Shown: positions 25,052-36,518, counted from the first letter of the stretch. The stretch: 64,000 nt of DNA from Streptomyces cynarae (GCF_025642135.1 NZ_CP106793.1:8462001-8526000), one strand, 5' to 3'. Notes: generated from the sequence alone by a model not told the origin. Numbers and translations are program-made.

Positions 25052-25996
25052 ATGATCGAGGTACCGGAAGCCTTCGCGCGGACCACGGTGGAGCGTGAAG
25101 GGGAGGTGGGAGCGGCATGGCTCGCCGAACTGCCGCAGATCGTGGACGAGTTGCTGCGGCGCTGGGGGTGCGGGCCGGACGGCGAGGTCATGCACGGGGG
25201 CGTCGGGATCATCGTCCCGGTCCGACGGGGAGACGGCGCCGCAGCAGTCGTGAAGGTGTCGTTTCCTCATCCCGGCAACGTGCATGAGCCGGATGCGTTC
25301 GTGGCCTGGGGTGGGCGCGGAGCCGTCCTGCTGCACGAGCGCGACGACGACCGTTTCGCGATGCTGCTCGAGCGGGTCCACACATCGACGCTGGCGGAGG
25401 TTGAAGACGGCGAAGAGGTGGTGACGGTCGCGGGGTTGATCAGTCGCCGCCTGGCCGTTCCCGCCCCGCCCGGCCTGCCCCGGCTGCGTGATCAGGCCGA
25501 TGCGTGGGAGGAGCAGCTGCGCAAGGACGCCGGGGAGCTGGCTCACGCGTTGCCGGGGCATGTCGTGGACGCCGCCGTGGCGACCGTCCGAGATCTGGGT
25601 CGTGCCCAGCCGGACCTTCTCCTGCACGGCGACCTCCACGCCCGCAACATCCTGCGTGGCGAACGTGAGCCCTGGCTGGCCGTCGATCCCAAGGGGTATG
25701 CCGGAGATCCCGCCTACGACGGCGGCACGCTGCTCAAGTCGCGTGCCCTGACGCTCCTCGAAGCGGACGACCTACGTCGGGCTGTCCACCGCGTCCTGGA
25801 CATCTTCGCCGAGACAGCGGACGTCGATCCCGCGCGCGTCCGGCGCTGGGCCCAGTTCCACGCCGTCCAGGCCGCGTTCTGGGGCCGCCGTCATGGATTC
25901 CGGAGGGCCCGCGGTGGAGCAGGACGGGACCGGCTCGTCGAATTCGTGGACCACCTCGCGGAGTTGCTGACAGAGGGAGCAGCCGTGATCCGGTAG
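25052..25996 (+). CDS. APH(6)-like antibiotic phosphotransferase (second copy)
   Basis: A 314-residue aminoglycoside/hydroxyurea resistance kinase family protein. The catalytic loop is LLHGDLHARNIL, and the following metal site is AVDPKGYAGDPAYD, characteristic of streptomycin 6-phosphotransferases. The N-terminal LRRWGCGPDGEVMHGGVGII forms the nucleotide-binding lobe. It is likely a streptomycin-type or related resistance enzyme. It is only distantly similar to the gene at 23420, so they are not a recent duplication. ATG 25052 is the first start in frame; the ribosome-binding site is weak. Confidence 0.88.
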   Translation: MIEVPEAFARTTVEREGEVGAAWLAELPQIVDELLRRWGCGPDGEVMHGGVGIIVPVRRGDGAAAVVKVSFPHPGNVHEPDAFVAWGGRGAVLLHERDDDRFAMLLERVHTSTLAEVEDGEEVVTVAGLISRRLAVPAPPGLPRLRDQADAWEEQLRKDAGELAHALPGHVVDAAVATVRDLGRAQPDLLLHGDLHARNILRGEREPWLAVDPKGYAGDPAYDGGTLLKSRALTLLEADDLRRAVHRVLDIFAETADVDPARVRRWAQFHAVQAAFWGRRHGFRRARGGAGRDRLVEFVDHLAELLTEGAAVIR

Positions 25997-26432
25997 TCCG
26001 GGCCGGCGCACGGGGACCGATCGGACGGCGACCGCTCGCGCATGGCTTCGGCGAGCGGGGGCTCCATCGGATGTTCGGGCTGCCCGCGTCAGGCGTTGCG
26101 CCCGTCGCCGACACCCGAACTTGAGCCTGTCACCGCTCAGATGGACTTCAGCTGCCACGCGTACGTGCCCTGGGGGTGGCCGTGCCGTTCTCGGCGAAGA
26201 CGTCGACGCCGGCACTGGATAGGTCGGGGAAGATCTGGTCGGTGAGCCTCCCAGCCCGAGGGGGTGCTGCGTCCGCTGCGCGACCCGGCCGCCGCGGACG
26301 ACGACCACGACGAGGAGCAACTGCAACGGCCGAACGGCGAGCAACCGGCGGGGCGGGGCGTCGTTGAGCCGGCGCCGACACGCCCGCGCCCGAGGCTGCC
26401 CGGAGCGCTGCCCCCACTGCTCAGGACCGTTG
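25997..26432. other. Region with a possible decayed gene end
   Basis: No intact gene. On the minus strand the frame ending at 26137 encodes HGHPQGTYAWQLKSI before a stop. A second minus frame just upstream of it encodes LTDQIFPDLSSAGVDVFAEN. The two would join through one frameshift and look like the tail of a real protein. I cannot name the family. Confidence 0.3.
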
Positions 26433-27194
26433 TCAGACGGTGGTGACGGTGGTGCCTGCCGTTTCGAGTGCGGTGATCTCGTCGGCGGGGGCGGCGGTGT
26501 CGGTGACGAGGGTGTGCAGGAGTCGCGCGGGGCCGACGTGAGCGAAGGCGGTGCGACCGAGCTTTCCGCTGTCAGCGGCCACGATCGTGCGGCGGGCTGC
26601 AGCCATGGCGGCCTTCTTCACGGTGGCGTCGTCGAGATCGTAGGCGGTCAGCCCGTCAGCGGCGCTGAGCCCGCAGCAGCCGAGGACGGCGGTGTCGAAG
26701 CGCAGAGCGGAGATCGAGGCGAGGACGAGAGGGCCGGTCAGGGCGCCTTCGGTGGCGCGGGGCTGCCCGCCGGGGACGAGCAGAGTGGCCGGTCCGGGGG
26801 TGTCACCGAAGACGTGGACGGCCGGCAGGGACAGCGGCATCACGGTGACGGGGCGTTCGCGCAGCAGGCGGGCGAGCTCCAGGCACGTGGTGCCGCTGTC
26901 CAGGAGCACGGTCTCGCCGTCGGCGATCAACGCGGAGATCCCGGCGGCGATTCGGCGCTTGGCGTCGACGGCCTCGCGGGCGCGCAGGGCGAACGGCGGT
27001 TCCTCGCCGCGCAGCAGCAGGGTGCGGGCCCCGCCGCGGAAGCGTTCCAGGGCGCCTTGGGCGGCCAGAGCGTCGAGGTCGCGCCTGATGGTCATCTCGG
27101 ACGCGCCGGTGAGCTCGGCGAGTTCGAGGACGGTGGCGCTGCCTGCGTTCCGGACGGCCTGGGCGATCAGGGTGTGGCGCTCCGCGGTGTTCAT
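26433..27194 (-). CDS. DeoR/GlpR-family transcriptional regulator
   Basis: A 253-residue regulator. The DeoR HTH (NTAERHTLIAQAVRNAGSATVLELAELTGASEMTIRRDLDAL) is followed by a DeoRC sensor domain with GETVLLDSGTTCLELARLL and VVAADSGKLGRTAFA. Such proteins bind phosphorylated sugars and repress catabolic or transport genes. ATG 27194 (MNTAERH) fits the family; 27215 is an alternative. It is divergent from an MFS gene with a palindrome between them. Confidence 0.92.
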   Translation of the reverse strand: MNTAERHTLIAQAVRNAGSATVLELAELTGASEMTIRRDLDALAAQGALERFRGGARTLLLRGEEPPFALRAREAVDAKRRIAAGISALIADGETVLLDSGTTCLELARLLRERPVTVMPLSLPAVHVFGDTPGPATLLVPGGQPRATEGALTGPLVLASISALRFDTAVLGCCGLSAADGLTAYDLDDATVKKAAMAAARRTIVAADSGKLGRTAFAHVGPARLLHTLVTDTAAPADEITALETAGTTVTTV

Positions 27195-27236
27195 ACCGAG
27201 ATTGAACCGCACCACTCAACGCACAAGCAACTTGTT

Positions 27237-27252
27237 CGAAAGCCGTCTTTCG
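27237..27252. promoter_or_regulatory. Candidate DeoR operator
   Basis: CGAAAG-CCGT-CTTTCG, a perfect palindrome in the divergent promoter region between the DeoR regulator and the MFS gene. Family members commonly bind such GAAAG/CTTTC sites. Confidence 0.5.
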
Positions 27253-27262
27253 CACACGAGAA

Positions 27263-28492
27263 ATGTTCGTTATGGTCGCCGACATGGAACGCTCGCTCCG
27301 GGCCGCCCGCGTGGCGACCTACGTCTACTTCGTCCTGTGCGGCACCCTGATGGGCGCCTGGGTGGTGCACATCCCCGCCATCGAGACCCGGGTCGGCATC
27401 AGCCATGCCTCGCTCGGCGGCCTGCTGGTGCTGCTCGGCCTCGGGGCCTTCGGCGGCATGCAGGCGGCCGGCCGCCTCACCGACCGCCTCGGCACCCGCA
27501 CCGTCGTCCCCGCCTCCGGCGCCCTGTGCGCCGCGTCCCTGGTACTGCCCGGCCTCGCGCCGAACCCGTGGACGCTGGCCGGCGCGCTGCTGGTCTTCGG
27601 GTTCACCAACGGCTGCCTGGACGTGAGCATGAACGCCCACGCCGTCCACGTGGAGAAGGCCTACGGGCGGCCCGTCATGTCCGGCTTTCACGCCACCTTC
27701 TCGGTCGGCGGCGTGATCGCCGCCCTGGCCGCCGCCGCGGCCGCCGCCGCCGGCCTGGGCCCTGCCGCCACCCTCGCCGTCCTCGGCGCGTTCGGCACCG
27801 CGACCGCGCTGCTGACCGCGCAAAGCCTGCTGCCCGGCACCACGCCGCCCGCCGAAGCCGACGACGAGTACACCGAAACGCCCGCGCCCGCCGCGAAGAG
27901 CGGCGTCCGCCGGCAGATCCGGATCTTCGCCCTCCTGGCACTGATGGTCATGCTCGGCGAAGGCGCCGCCAACGACTGGAGCGCCCTGCACCTCAAGGAC
28001 GTGCTCGGCGCACCCGCGAGCACCGCCGCGTTCGCCTACGGCACCTACGCCACCGCAATGACCACCGGCCGCCTGCTCGCCGACCGCATCGTCACCCGCT
28101 ACGGCTCCATGGCCGTCCTGCGCTATGGCGCGGCCACCGCCGCCGTCGGCATCAACATCAACGCCCTGACCCCCTGGGTGTGGGCCGCGTTCGCCGGCTG
28201 GGCGCTGTTCGGCCTAGGCCTGTCAGGCTGCGTCCCCCAGCTGCTCAGCGCCGCCGGCCACGCCGACCCCGCCGCCGCCGGCGCCAACGTCTCCCGCGTC
28301 GCCGGACTCGGCTACCTCGGCATGCTCGCCGGCCCCGCCGTAATCGGCTGGCTCACCCACCTCACCGCCCTCAACCACGCCTTCCTGCTCCTCACCCTGA
28401 TGTGCGCCGCCACCGCCGCAAGCTCAGGCATCCTGCGCACCGCCACCACCGCCACCGACCGCACGCCCGCCCCGGCGGGCAGCACCCACTGA
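27263..28492 (+). CDS. MFS transporter (YbjJ/fucose-permease-like)
   Basis: A 409-residue, 12-helix MFS protein: YVYFVLCGTLMGAWVVHIPAIETR near the N-terminus, motif A-like QAAGRLTDRLGTR, and FGFTNGCLDVSMNAHAV typical of the YbjJ subgroup. The neighbouring DeoR regulator suggests sugar or sugar-phosphate-linked control. It starts at ATG 27263 or at the internal ATG 27272 or 27284; no strong Shine-Dalgarno separates them. Substrate unknown. Confidence 0.9.
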   Translation: MFVMVADMERSLRAARVATYVYFVLCGTLMGAWVVHIPAIETRVGISHASLGGLLVLLGLGAFGGMQAAGRLTDRLGTRTVVPASGALCAASLVLPGLAPNPWTLAGALLVFGFTNGCLDVSMNAHAVHVEKAYGRPVMSGFHATFSVGGVIAALAAAAAAAAGLGPAATLAVLGAFGTATALLTAQSLLPGTTPPAEADDEYTETPAPAAKSGVRRQIRIFALLALMVMLGEGAANDWSALHLKDVLGAPASTAAFAYGTYATAMTTGRLLADRIVTRYGSMAVLRYGAATAAVGININALTPWVWAAFAGWALFGLGLSGCVPQLLSAAGHADPAAAGANVSRVAGLGYLGMLAGPAVIGWLTHLTALNHAFLLLTLMCAATAASSGILRTATTATDRTPAPAGSTH

Positions 28493-28557
28493 ATCACCGT
28501 TGACTGCTGTACCGCTTCTACTCAGCACCGGTCTCCCGGCGTCCGCGAGCGCCCCGC

Positions 28558-30948
<2,391 letters not shown>

Positions 30949-31442
30949 GGTGTCTCCATCTGTCGGGCGGCCGCCTTCGCGGTCTTTCGTGGGGATCGCC
31001 TTGCTCGATCAGACCGGCTTCGAGCGTAACGGCCGCTCTTCCCGGTGCCGGGCCGATCGGCGGGGCCGACCGTGATCAATGCATCCCGCCGCGTCCCACG
31101 TCCTCGCGATCCTCGAAGGAATGCTGGAATCCGTGGAGGTCACCCTAGGCGGGCCGCGGTGACAGGCGCTTCTCGAATCCTGATCCGTCACGATGGCCGG
31201 CCGATGCATCAAGGGCCGTGGAAGAGATCGGGGTGGCTCGGCAACCGGTACTTCGACCGGTACCTCATCGTGGGTGGGGCGGCGCCGGTCCCAGCCCGGA
31301 CCTGGAGCCGGACAAGGTTTGCGCCGCCCGGCCTCGGGCCGGTACGCCGTTCAAATTCCTGCAGCGGCTGCCCTTCGTTGGCGGGATGTCCGCCTGACCG
31401 ATCGGCCGAGGTCACGGGGGCGCGAGTGGCCGCTTCACGGTC
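30949..31442. other. No supported gene
   Basis: About 490 bases upstream of the UvrA-like gene. It should contain that gene's promoter. Open frames on both strands are low-complexity; nothing further is seen. Confidence 0.4.
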
Positions 31443-31870
31443 CCGTCGGACTCCGCGACGACCTCGGCCCGGCGGCCGCCCGCCACGTCGGCCGGGTGCG
31501 GCATGTCATGGAGCACGGCGACACCTCGCTGCGGCTGCGGGCGGCGGTCACGCTGTGGTCGATCACCGGCGAGCCCGAGCTGAGCGTGGCCGTCCTGGAG
31601 GAGTACGTCCTTGCGTTCGCCGACGGCGACGACGCCTACGGCTCCTTCCGCGACGCACTGCGGGCCCTCGCCCGGATCGGGACGGTCTCTCCGGTGGTGC
31701 GGGCAACCCTGCGTACGGTCCGGGAGTCCGACCGGCGGCTGTCGACGTACCGGGACTACCGGACGTTCCTGCAGGACGAGGAGATCCGGTCCGCGATCGA
31801 CGACGTCCTCGCCCTGCCATGGACACCGGCCGGGGACGATCCGCGACACGACCGAGCGGTGCCTGTTGAG
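31443..31870 (+). pseudogene. HEAT-repeat protein fragment without its ends
   Basis: An in-frame stretch encodes good helical protein: GPAAARHVGRVRHVMEHGDT, SLRLRAAVTLWSITGEPELSVAVLEE, DALRALARIGTVSPVVRATL and ending AIDDVLALPWTP. This is the pattern of HEAT-like repeats near the C-terminus of large streptomycete proteins. Upstream the frame turns into random sequence. Downstream it runs without a stop into the antisense of folE until 32215, so both natural ends are lost. I read it as a remnant left by deletion or recombination. Confidence 0.6.
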
Positions 31871-31875
31871 TCAGA

Positions 31876-31902
31876 TGTCCGGGGACGTCACATCTCCGGA
31901 CA
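31876..31902 (-). terminator. Terminator downstream of folE
   Basis: TGTCCGGGGA (31876-31885) pairs with TCTCCGGACA (31893-31902) with one G.T pair and a 7-nt loop, 19 nt past the folE stop codon. Confidence 0.6.
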
Positions 31903-31920
31903 CGTCACGTATCGGAGTCC

Positions 31921-32577
31921 TCACGAGGCGACCCCGGTCAGGGCGAGGAATTCGCTTCGGGAGCGGGCGTCGGAACGCAGCAGCCCGAGCAGGGTCGAGG
32001 TCATGGTGCTGGAGCCGGTGGCCTGGACGCCTCGCAGGGTCATGCAGGTGTGCTCGGCCTCGATCACCACGCCAACGCCCTTGGGCTCCAGATGGGTCTG
32101 CAGCCAGTCGGCGACCTGCTTGGTGAGGCGTTCCTGGACCTGTGGGCGGCAGGCGAAGTGCTCCACGACACGGGCCAGCTTGGACAGGCCCAGGATCCGG
32201 CGGCCGGGCAGGTAGCCGACGTGGGCTGTGCCGACGAACGGCAGCAGATGGTGCTCGCACACCGACCGGACGGGGATGCGGCGTGCCAGGACGAGTTCGT
32301 CGTAGCCCTCGTCGTTGGGGAAGGTGGTCAGGTCGAAGGGGCGGGGGCTGAACAGTTCGGCATACGCGCGGGCCATCCGGCCCGGTGTGCCACGCAGGCT
32401 CTCCGAAGCGGTGGAGACACCGAGGGCCTTGAGGAACTGCGCGGCCGCCTCTTCCGCGGCGGTCAGGTCCATACCGCCGGGTTCGTGGACCACCCGCAGG
32501 GTGCGCTCTGCGGGTGCCGCTTCTTCCTGGTCGTGGGGGTGTATGCGGGCGGTGGCGCGGGAGACGAGGTCGGTCAT
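31921..32577 (-). CDS. folE: GTP cyclohydrolase I
   Basis: A 218-residue FolE, the enzyme converting GTP to dihydroneopterin triphosphate at the head of tetrahydrofolate/pterin synthesis. Zinc ligands are visible in VCEHHLLPF and in AEHTCM. The substrate loops GLSKLARVVEHFACRPQVQE and MTLRGVQ are conserved. It starts one base after the stop of the membrane-protein gene, so it is in that operon. No other folate genes are next to it; being separated from the usual ftsH-folE-folP cluster suggests an accessory copy. Confidence 0.95.
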   Translation of the reverse strand: MTDLVSRATARIHPHDQEEAAPAERTLRVVHEPGGMDLTAAEEAAAQFLKALGVSTASESLRGTPGRMARAYAELFSPRPFDLTTFPNDEGYDELVLARRIPVRSVCEHHLLPFVGTAHVGYLPGRRILGLSKLARVVEHFACRPQVQERLTKQVADWLQTHLEPKGVGVVIEAEHTCMTLRGVQATGSSTMTSTLLGLLRSDARSRSEFLALTGVAS

Positions 32578-32578
32578 A

Positions 32579-33034
32579 TCAGCTGCCGCCGATACCGAGG
32601 GCGGTGAGCAGGACCAGGACGAGGGTGACCACGGCGAGAAGGCCGTGTGCCAGCACCACCGGGAGCGGGAAGTGCCGTTCGGCAGGGAGCGTCCCGTCTC
32701 CTTGAGCGGTTGCTGCCGCTGGTGTGGCCGTAGCCGTGGCACGGTCGCGGTAGACGGGGATCCAGCGGGCCAGCATCACGAACCCCAGCAGGGCGACCGG
32801 CAGGAGCAGACCGAAGGCGGTCCAGGCCAGGGCGCTCTTGTCGGCCACGACATAGATGATCCATACCACGAGTCCGATCGCGGCCAGGGCGAAGTGCCCG
32901 AAGACCACCGGCGCGGGCAGGCGGCTGGCGCCGGACTGCTGCTGCCCGATTCCGCCGCGTTGGATCCAGGTACCGAGCATGTAGAAGCCGCCGAGGGCGG
33001 TGACCACCCAAGCGATGAGCGCGGCGATGTCCAT
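32579..33034 (-). CDS. Four-helix membrane protein
   Basis: A 151-residue protein with four hydrophobic segments (ALIAWVVTALGGFYMLGTW, HFALAAIGLVVWIIYVV, LAWTAFGLLLPVALLGFVML, VLAHGLLAVVTLVLVLLTAL) and a Thr/Ala-rich loop. The pattern resembles small actinobacterial heme- or quinone-associated membrane proteins, but I cannot name the family. It is co-transcribed with folE and follows the DUF2231 gene by 73 nt. Confidence 0.75.
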   Translation of the reverse strand: MDIAALIAWVVTALGGFYMLGTWIQRGGIGQQQSGASRLPAPVVFGHFALAAIGLVVWIIYVVADKSALAWTAFGLLLPVALLGFVMLARWIPVYRDRATATATPAAATAQGDGTLPAERHFPLPVVLAHGLLAVVTLVLVLLTALGIGGS

Positions 33035-33107
33035 GGGAGAACTCCGAATGGTGAAGAGGGACGATGAGGTCGGAGGACCGTCCGGCGTGCAGGGCGTACA
33101 GGCAGCG

Positions 33108-33656
33108 TCAGACAGGGGAGTTGGCGTCCCCCGTGCTGCGGCCGGCCCTGTATCCCTCGGCCTGGGTGCTCTCGTCGGCGACCCGTACGCCGTAGCGGTA
33201 GGCGAGCTTGCCGCCCAGAAATCCGGAGACCCCCAGGACCGCGAGGCTGACCGCGGACAGGACGAGCGGGCCGAGGCCGACACTCCCGCCGTCTGTGTAG
33301 TCGCCGCGCCGCCACAGGAAGTTGACGGCGTAGGCCGCGGTCACCAGCAGGTTCAGCGTCATGTGGATCAGGGCGGTGCGAAAGGCAGGGGTGCCGGCGG
33401 GGATCGCGAACAGGTCGAGGAACCCGACGACGGCCGCCAGTAGCGCACCGATCACCCCGATGCCGATCAACCATTCCGAGCTCTGGGTCAGGAATCCCGG
33501 ACGGTCGACGACGTGAGAGGCGATGTCGAACGCCAGGCCTGCCACCCAGGCACCGATCGGCACCGTGACCAGAATCGGGTGGAACGGATGGCCGTACGGG
33601 CCGGCGAGCGAAGCGCTGACCGGGCGCTTCGCCGGAAGCTGGGACTCACTGGTCAT
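33108..33656 (-). CDS. DUF2231 membrane protein
   Basis: A 182-residue protein with four helices and the DUF2231 signature GHPFHPILVTVPIGAWVAGLAFD, followed by FLDLFAIPAGTPAFRTALIHMTLNL. The conserved histidines in the membrane suggest heme or metal binding; function is undefined. AGGAGG lies 5 nt before ATG 33656. It is first in a likely operon with the four-helix protein and folE. Confidence 0.9.
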   Translation of the reverse strand: MTSESQLPAKRPVSASLAGPYGHPFHPILVTVPIGAWVAGLAFDIASHVVDRPGFLTQSSEWLIGIGVIGALLAAVVGFLDLFAIPAGTPAFRTALIHMTLNLLVTAAYAVNFLWRRGDYTDGGSVGLGPLVLSAVSLAVLGVSGFLGGKLAYRYGVRVADESTQAEGYRAGRSTGDANSPV

Positions 33657-33998
33657 CGCGACCTCCTATTTCACCAACAAATCTTGGTCTTATTGAGGCT
33701 GGTCGTCAAGACACCCGGACCCGTGATGTGGGGGCCAGGGGAACGCCTGTGCGCAAACGGGCCGGAGGGCGGCGGGTCCTGTGGCTCTTCACCACTCCGC
33801 CACCAACGCCGCCATCGACCCTCGTCGGCGTTCCGAGCGCGCGAAGTCAGGCGGGGTGTGCGGAGGTCGTCGAGGTTCCAGCTGGTCAGGCGCGCGTCGG
33901 ACGGCACGGTCGGGGCTGACGGCACGGTCGGGCTGACGCCGCCACTCGCGGACCGGACTTTCCGCTCACGGGTCGCAGGTGACGGCTGCCCCGGAGAC
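33657..33998. other. Promoter region and short tandem repeat
   Basis: About 340 bases without a gene. The AT-richer 33665-33705 should be the promoter of the DUF2231 operon. An imperfect 17/18-bp tandem repeat (unit ACGGCACGGTCGGGGCTG) lies at 33901-33935 near the end of the DoxX gene. Confidence 0.45.
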
Positions 33999-34556
33999 TC
34001 AGAGGCTGAGCGTGACGGCGGCAGCGATTCCGCCCAGGCCCAGGGCGAAGGCCCCCTCGGCCCAGCCGCCGGAACCCCAGCGGAAGAGCCGGTCGATGGC
34101 CAGCCGCCCGGGGCCGATGGCGGCGACGGCCAGCGCGACGACGGCGATGCAGACGCTGTACTCCACCCCGCCGTCGGTCTCCCACAGGCCGTGGGCGCCG
34201 GTCACGGTCGCCATGGCATTGATCATCACGCCGATGAGGGCGGCGGCCGCGAGCGGGGTGAGCAACCCCACGGCCAGTCCGAGGCCGCCGAGGAACTCGG
34301 ACAGACCGCAGATCGTGGCGAAGACCTTTCCCGGGCGGTAACCGAGGGCTGCGAACCCCTGCCCAGTCGCGGTCAGGCCGTTGCCGCCGAAGAGCCCGAA
34401 CAGTTTCTGAGCGCCGTGCCCGGCCATCAGCAGTCCGAAGGTCAGCCTGATGAGCAGGAGTCCGAAGTCGGGCGCGAACGACCTTGCTGCGACGGTGTGC
34501 CGCACTGCCGGTTCCGCGGGAGCCGAAGCCCGGCGTACATAACTTTTCGTAACCAT
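33999..34556 (-). CDS. DoxX-family membrane protein
   Basis: A 185-residue DoxX-like protein: LLLIRLTFGLLMAGHGAQKLFG, FLGGLGLAVGLLTPLAAAALIGVM and further helices to the C-terminus. Mycobacterial DoxX works with SodA and SseA in a membrane oxidoreductase complex for oxidative-stress defence; other members have unknown roles. GGGAG lies 6 nt before ATG 34556. It lies downstream of the cysteine-bearing HTH regulator in the same direction, 163 nt away. Confidence 0.88.
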   Translation of the reverse strand: MVTKSYVRRASAPAEPAVRHTVAARSFAPDFGLLLIRLTFGLLMAGHGAQKLFGLFGGNGLTATGQGFAALGYRPGKVFATICGLSEFLGGLGLAVGLLTPLAAAALIGVMINAMATVTGAHGLWETDGGVEYSVCIAVVALAVAAIGPGRLAIDRLFRWGSGGWAEGAFALGLGGIAAAVTLSL

Positions 34557-34719
34557 GAGATGCTCCCGTGAGCACGTACGGGAGGTGCTTCCCGGCCGGA
34601 CCAGGCGCCGGGTCTCCAGGCCGACGACGGACAGCCAATGCCCAGGGCCGGCAGTCCGGCCCCGTGGTCGAACGGCATCGGCGAAGGATGCTCCGGGCGC
34701 GGGCCGTCCTGCCGCCGGC

Positions 34720-35457
34720 TCACCGCGCGCAGGCGGTTCCCGGTGCCGAGGGGCCTTCTGACGCGCTGTCCGCGCGCAGTTCGACGCAGCACGCGTCGGG
34801 TCGCGGGGCGAGCACCGCTGTGGTCTTGTCGCTTCCCAGGCCGTGCAGATACCCGGCGAGGAAAGCCTGGTTGACGGCGCAGACAAGTTCCGGAGCCTTG
34901 GCCGCCAGGGGGTGGAAGGGGCAGTTGCGCAGCCGCAGCAGGGCCGGAGCGGCACGCTCCGGCTCGTACCCGAACTCCTCGAGCGTGTCGGCCGCCAGGC
35001 TCAGCCCCCGCTCGGCACCGAGCCGTCCGGGGCGAGTCCGTGTGCGTTCGGCGCCGCCCAGGGTTTCGCCGTGCCGGTATGCCACGCGGAGCGCGGCGTC
35101 ACGGGCGGATTCGGCCTCGGTCTCGGTCAGGACGGCCTCGGTCAGGACGTCGGCGAGCATTCCGTAACGACGCTCGGGGATGCTGACCGAGATGGCGTCG
35201 GCCACCGGCTCGTAGACCTTGGGCCTGCGGCCGACCTTGCGGATGCCGGTGGGGGATTCGTAGTGGGCCTGGAGCAGGCCGACCGCCACCATCTTGTCCA
35301 GGTGGAACGCGGCCAGCTTGCGGGAGATCCCGACGCTGTCGGCCACCTCCTCGCGCGTGACCGGGCGCCGCTCCTGCCGGATGAACTCGAACATACGGCG
35401 GCGCAGATCGTCGCCGAGGGCGGCGAGGGTGGTCAGCGAGGTGTGATCCAGTCCCAC
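34720..35457 (-). CDS. HTH regulator with conserved-cysteine sensor domain (SufR-like)
   Basis: A 245-residue regulator. The N-terminal winged helix (DDLRRRMFEFIRQERRPVTR, then RKLAAFHLDKMVAVGLLQ) carries a GRRPKVYEP wing. The C-terminal sensor domain contains RLRNCPFHPLA, then Cys193 and the pair Cys223-Cys224 (Cys179 being the first). This layout matches SufR-type regulators that hold an Fe-S cluster with three C-terminal cysteines. It could sense iron-sulfur status or oxidants and control DoxX and possibly the divergent ZIP transporter. The cluster is inferred from cysteine spacing. Confidence 0.78.
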   Translation of the reverse strand: MGLDHTSLTTLAALGDDLRRRMFEFIRQERRPVTREEVADSVGISRKLAAFHLDKMVAVGLLQAHYESPTGIRKVGRRPKVYEPVADAISVSIPERRYGMLADVLTEAVLTETEAESARDAALRVAYRHGETLGGAERTRTRPGRLGAERGLSLAADTLEEFGYEPERAAPALLRLRNCPFHPLAAKAPELVCAVNQAFLAGYLHGLGSDKTTAVLAPRPDACCVELRADSASEGPSAPGTACAR

Positions 35458-35605
35458 GGCTCCATCATATCGCCAAACGGATTAGGTGAAAACGGTCGAA
35501 ATCTCGTTTGTTTCGAAGAGCACCGCCTTGCGTCTTGCACCGACCCGCTGGGTGAGGGTCCGGGCAGCTTGCCGCACCACTCGGTAATGAGATCGCCAAG
35601 CTTCT

Positions 35606-35647
35606 TTGAAGTCGGACTCCCGGAGTTGTTAGGTAAGGCTCGCCTGA
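35606..35647 (+). promoter_or_regulatory. Iron box overlapping the ZIP-gene promoter
   Basis: TTAGGTAAGGCTCGCCTGA at 35629-35647 matches 16 of 19 positions of the DmdR/IdeR/DtxR iron-box consensus as I recall it (TTAGGTTAGGCTCACCTAA). A possible -35 (TTGAAG, 35606-35611) and -10 (TAGGTA, 35630-35635) have an 18-nt spacer, so a bound repressor would cover the -10. It is 44 nt upstream of the ZIP ATG. Confidence 0.75.
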
Positions 35648-35690
35648 CCTAGGTTCAGCGGGTCCCCGCACGTCAGACCGGAGCGTCCCC

Positions 35691-36518
35691 ATGTCCAGCG
35701 CGAACATCACCCTGCTCGGCGCGATCGCAGGCTTCACCATCTACCTCGGCCTCCCGATCGGCCGCCTGCGCACCCCGACCCCCCGTCTCAAGGCGGCCCT
35801 GAACGCCGTGGCCATCGGCATCCTGACCTTCCTCGTGTGGGATGTGCTGAGCCACGCCTGGGAGCCGGTCGACGAGGCGCTGGGCAAGCACGAGTGGGCA
35901 ACGGTCGCGTCCGGGGGCGCCACCCTGGCCGCGGGCCTGACGATCGGACTCGCCGGGCTCGTGCACTACGACGCCTGGATCACCCGCCGTCGGAACGCCG
36001 CCGCACGGCCCGCGGGCCCCGGTGCCGCCGCCACCGCCGAACTGGCACCCAGGACGCGCAGCCAGGCCGGCTCCCTCGCGCTGATGATCGCCACCGGCAT
36101 CGGCCTGCACAACTTCGCCGAGGGCCTGGCCATCGGCAACTCCGCCGCCAAGGGCGAACTCTCCCTCGCACTCCTGCTGATCATCGGGTTCGGCCTGCAC
36201 AACGCCACCGAGGGCTTCGGCATCGTCGCTCCCCTGGCCGCCGAGGGCGAACGGCCTTCCTGGCTCACCTTGCTGTGGCTCGGCCTGATCGGCGGCGGTC
36301 CCACCTTCCTCGGCACACTCGTCGGCCGGCACCTGGTCGACGACACCCTGTCGATCGCCTTCCTCGGCCTCGCCGCCGGGTCGATCCTCTACGTCGTCAT
36401 CGAACTGCTGGCCGTCGCCCGCAGGGCCGGACTCAAGACCCTCACCACCTGGTGCATCCTGCTGGGTCTCCTGCTCGGTTTCGCCACCGACGCGGTCGTC
36501 ACGGCCGCCGGCGCCTGA
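35691..36518 (+). CDS. ZIP-family metal transporter
   Basis: A 275-residue ZIP permease with about eight helices. The metal-binding helices are intact: TGIGLHNFAEGLAIGNS (TM4) and FGLHNATEGFGI (TM5). A variable loop with RTRSQ lies between TM3 and TM4. ZIP proteins import Zn, Fe or Mn. The iron box in its promoter suggests iron (or Mn) uptake under DmdR control rather than zinc. ATG 35691 follows GGAGCG. It is divergent from the SufR-like regulator and followed by a strong terminator. Confidence 0.92.
   Translation: MSSANITLLGAIAGFTIYLGLPIGRLRTPTPRLKAALNAVAIGILTFLVWDVLSHAWEPVDEALGKHEWATVASGGATLAAGLTIGLAGLVHYDAWITRRRNAAARPAGPGAAATAELAPRTRSQAGSLALMIATGIGLHNFAEGLAIGNSAAKGELSLALLLIIGFGLHNATEGFGIVAPLAAEGERPSWLTLLWLGLIGGGPTFLGTLVGRHLVDDTLSIAFLGLAAGSILYVVIELLAVARRAGLKTLTTWCILLGLLLGFATDAVVTAAGA

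Noticed and set aside
31193..32215. 340-codon plus-strand frame as an intact gene
   Set aside because: Only the middle part is protein-like; the 3' third is antisense to folE. Annotated as a fragment instead.
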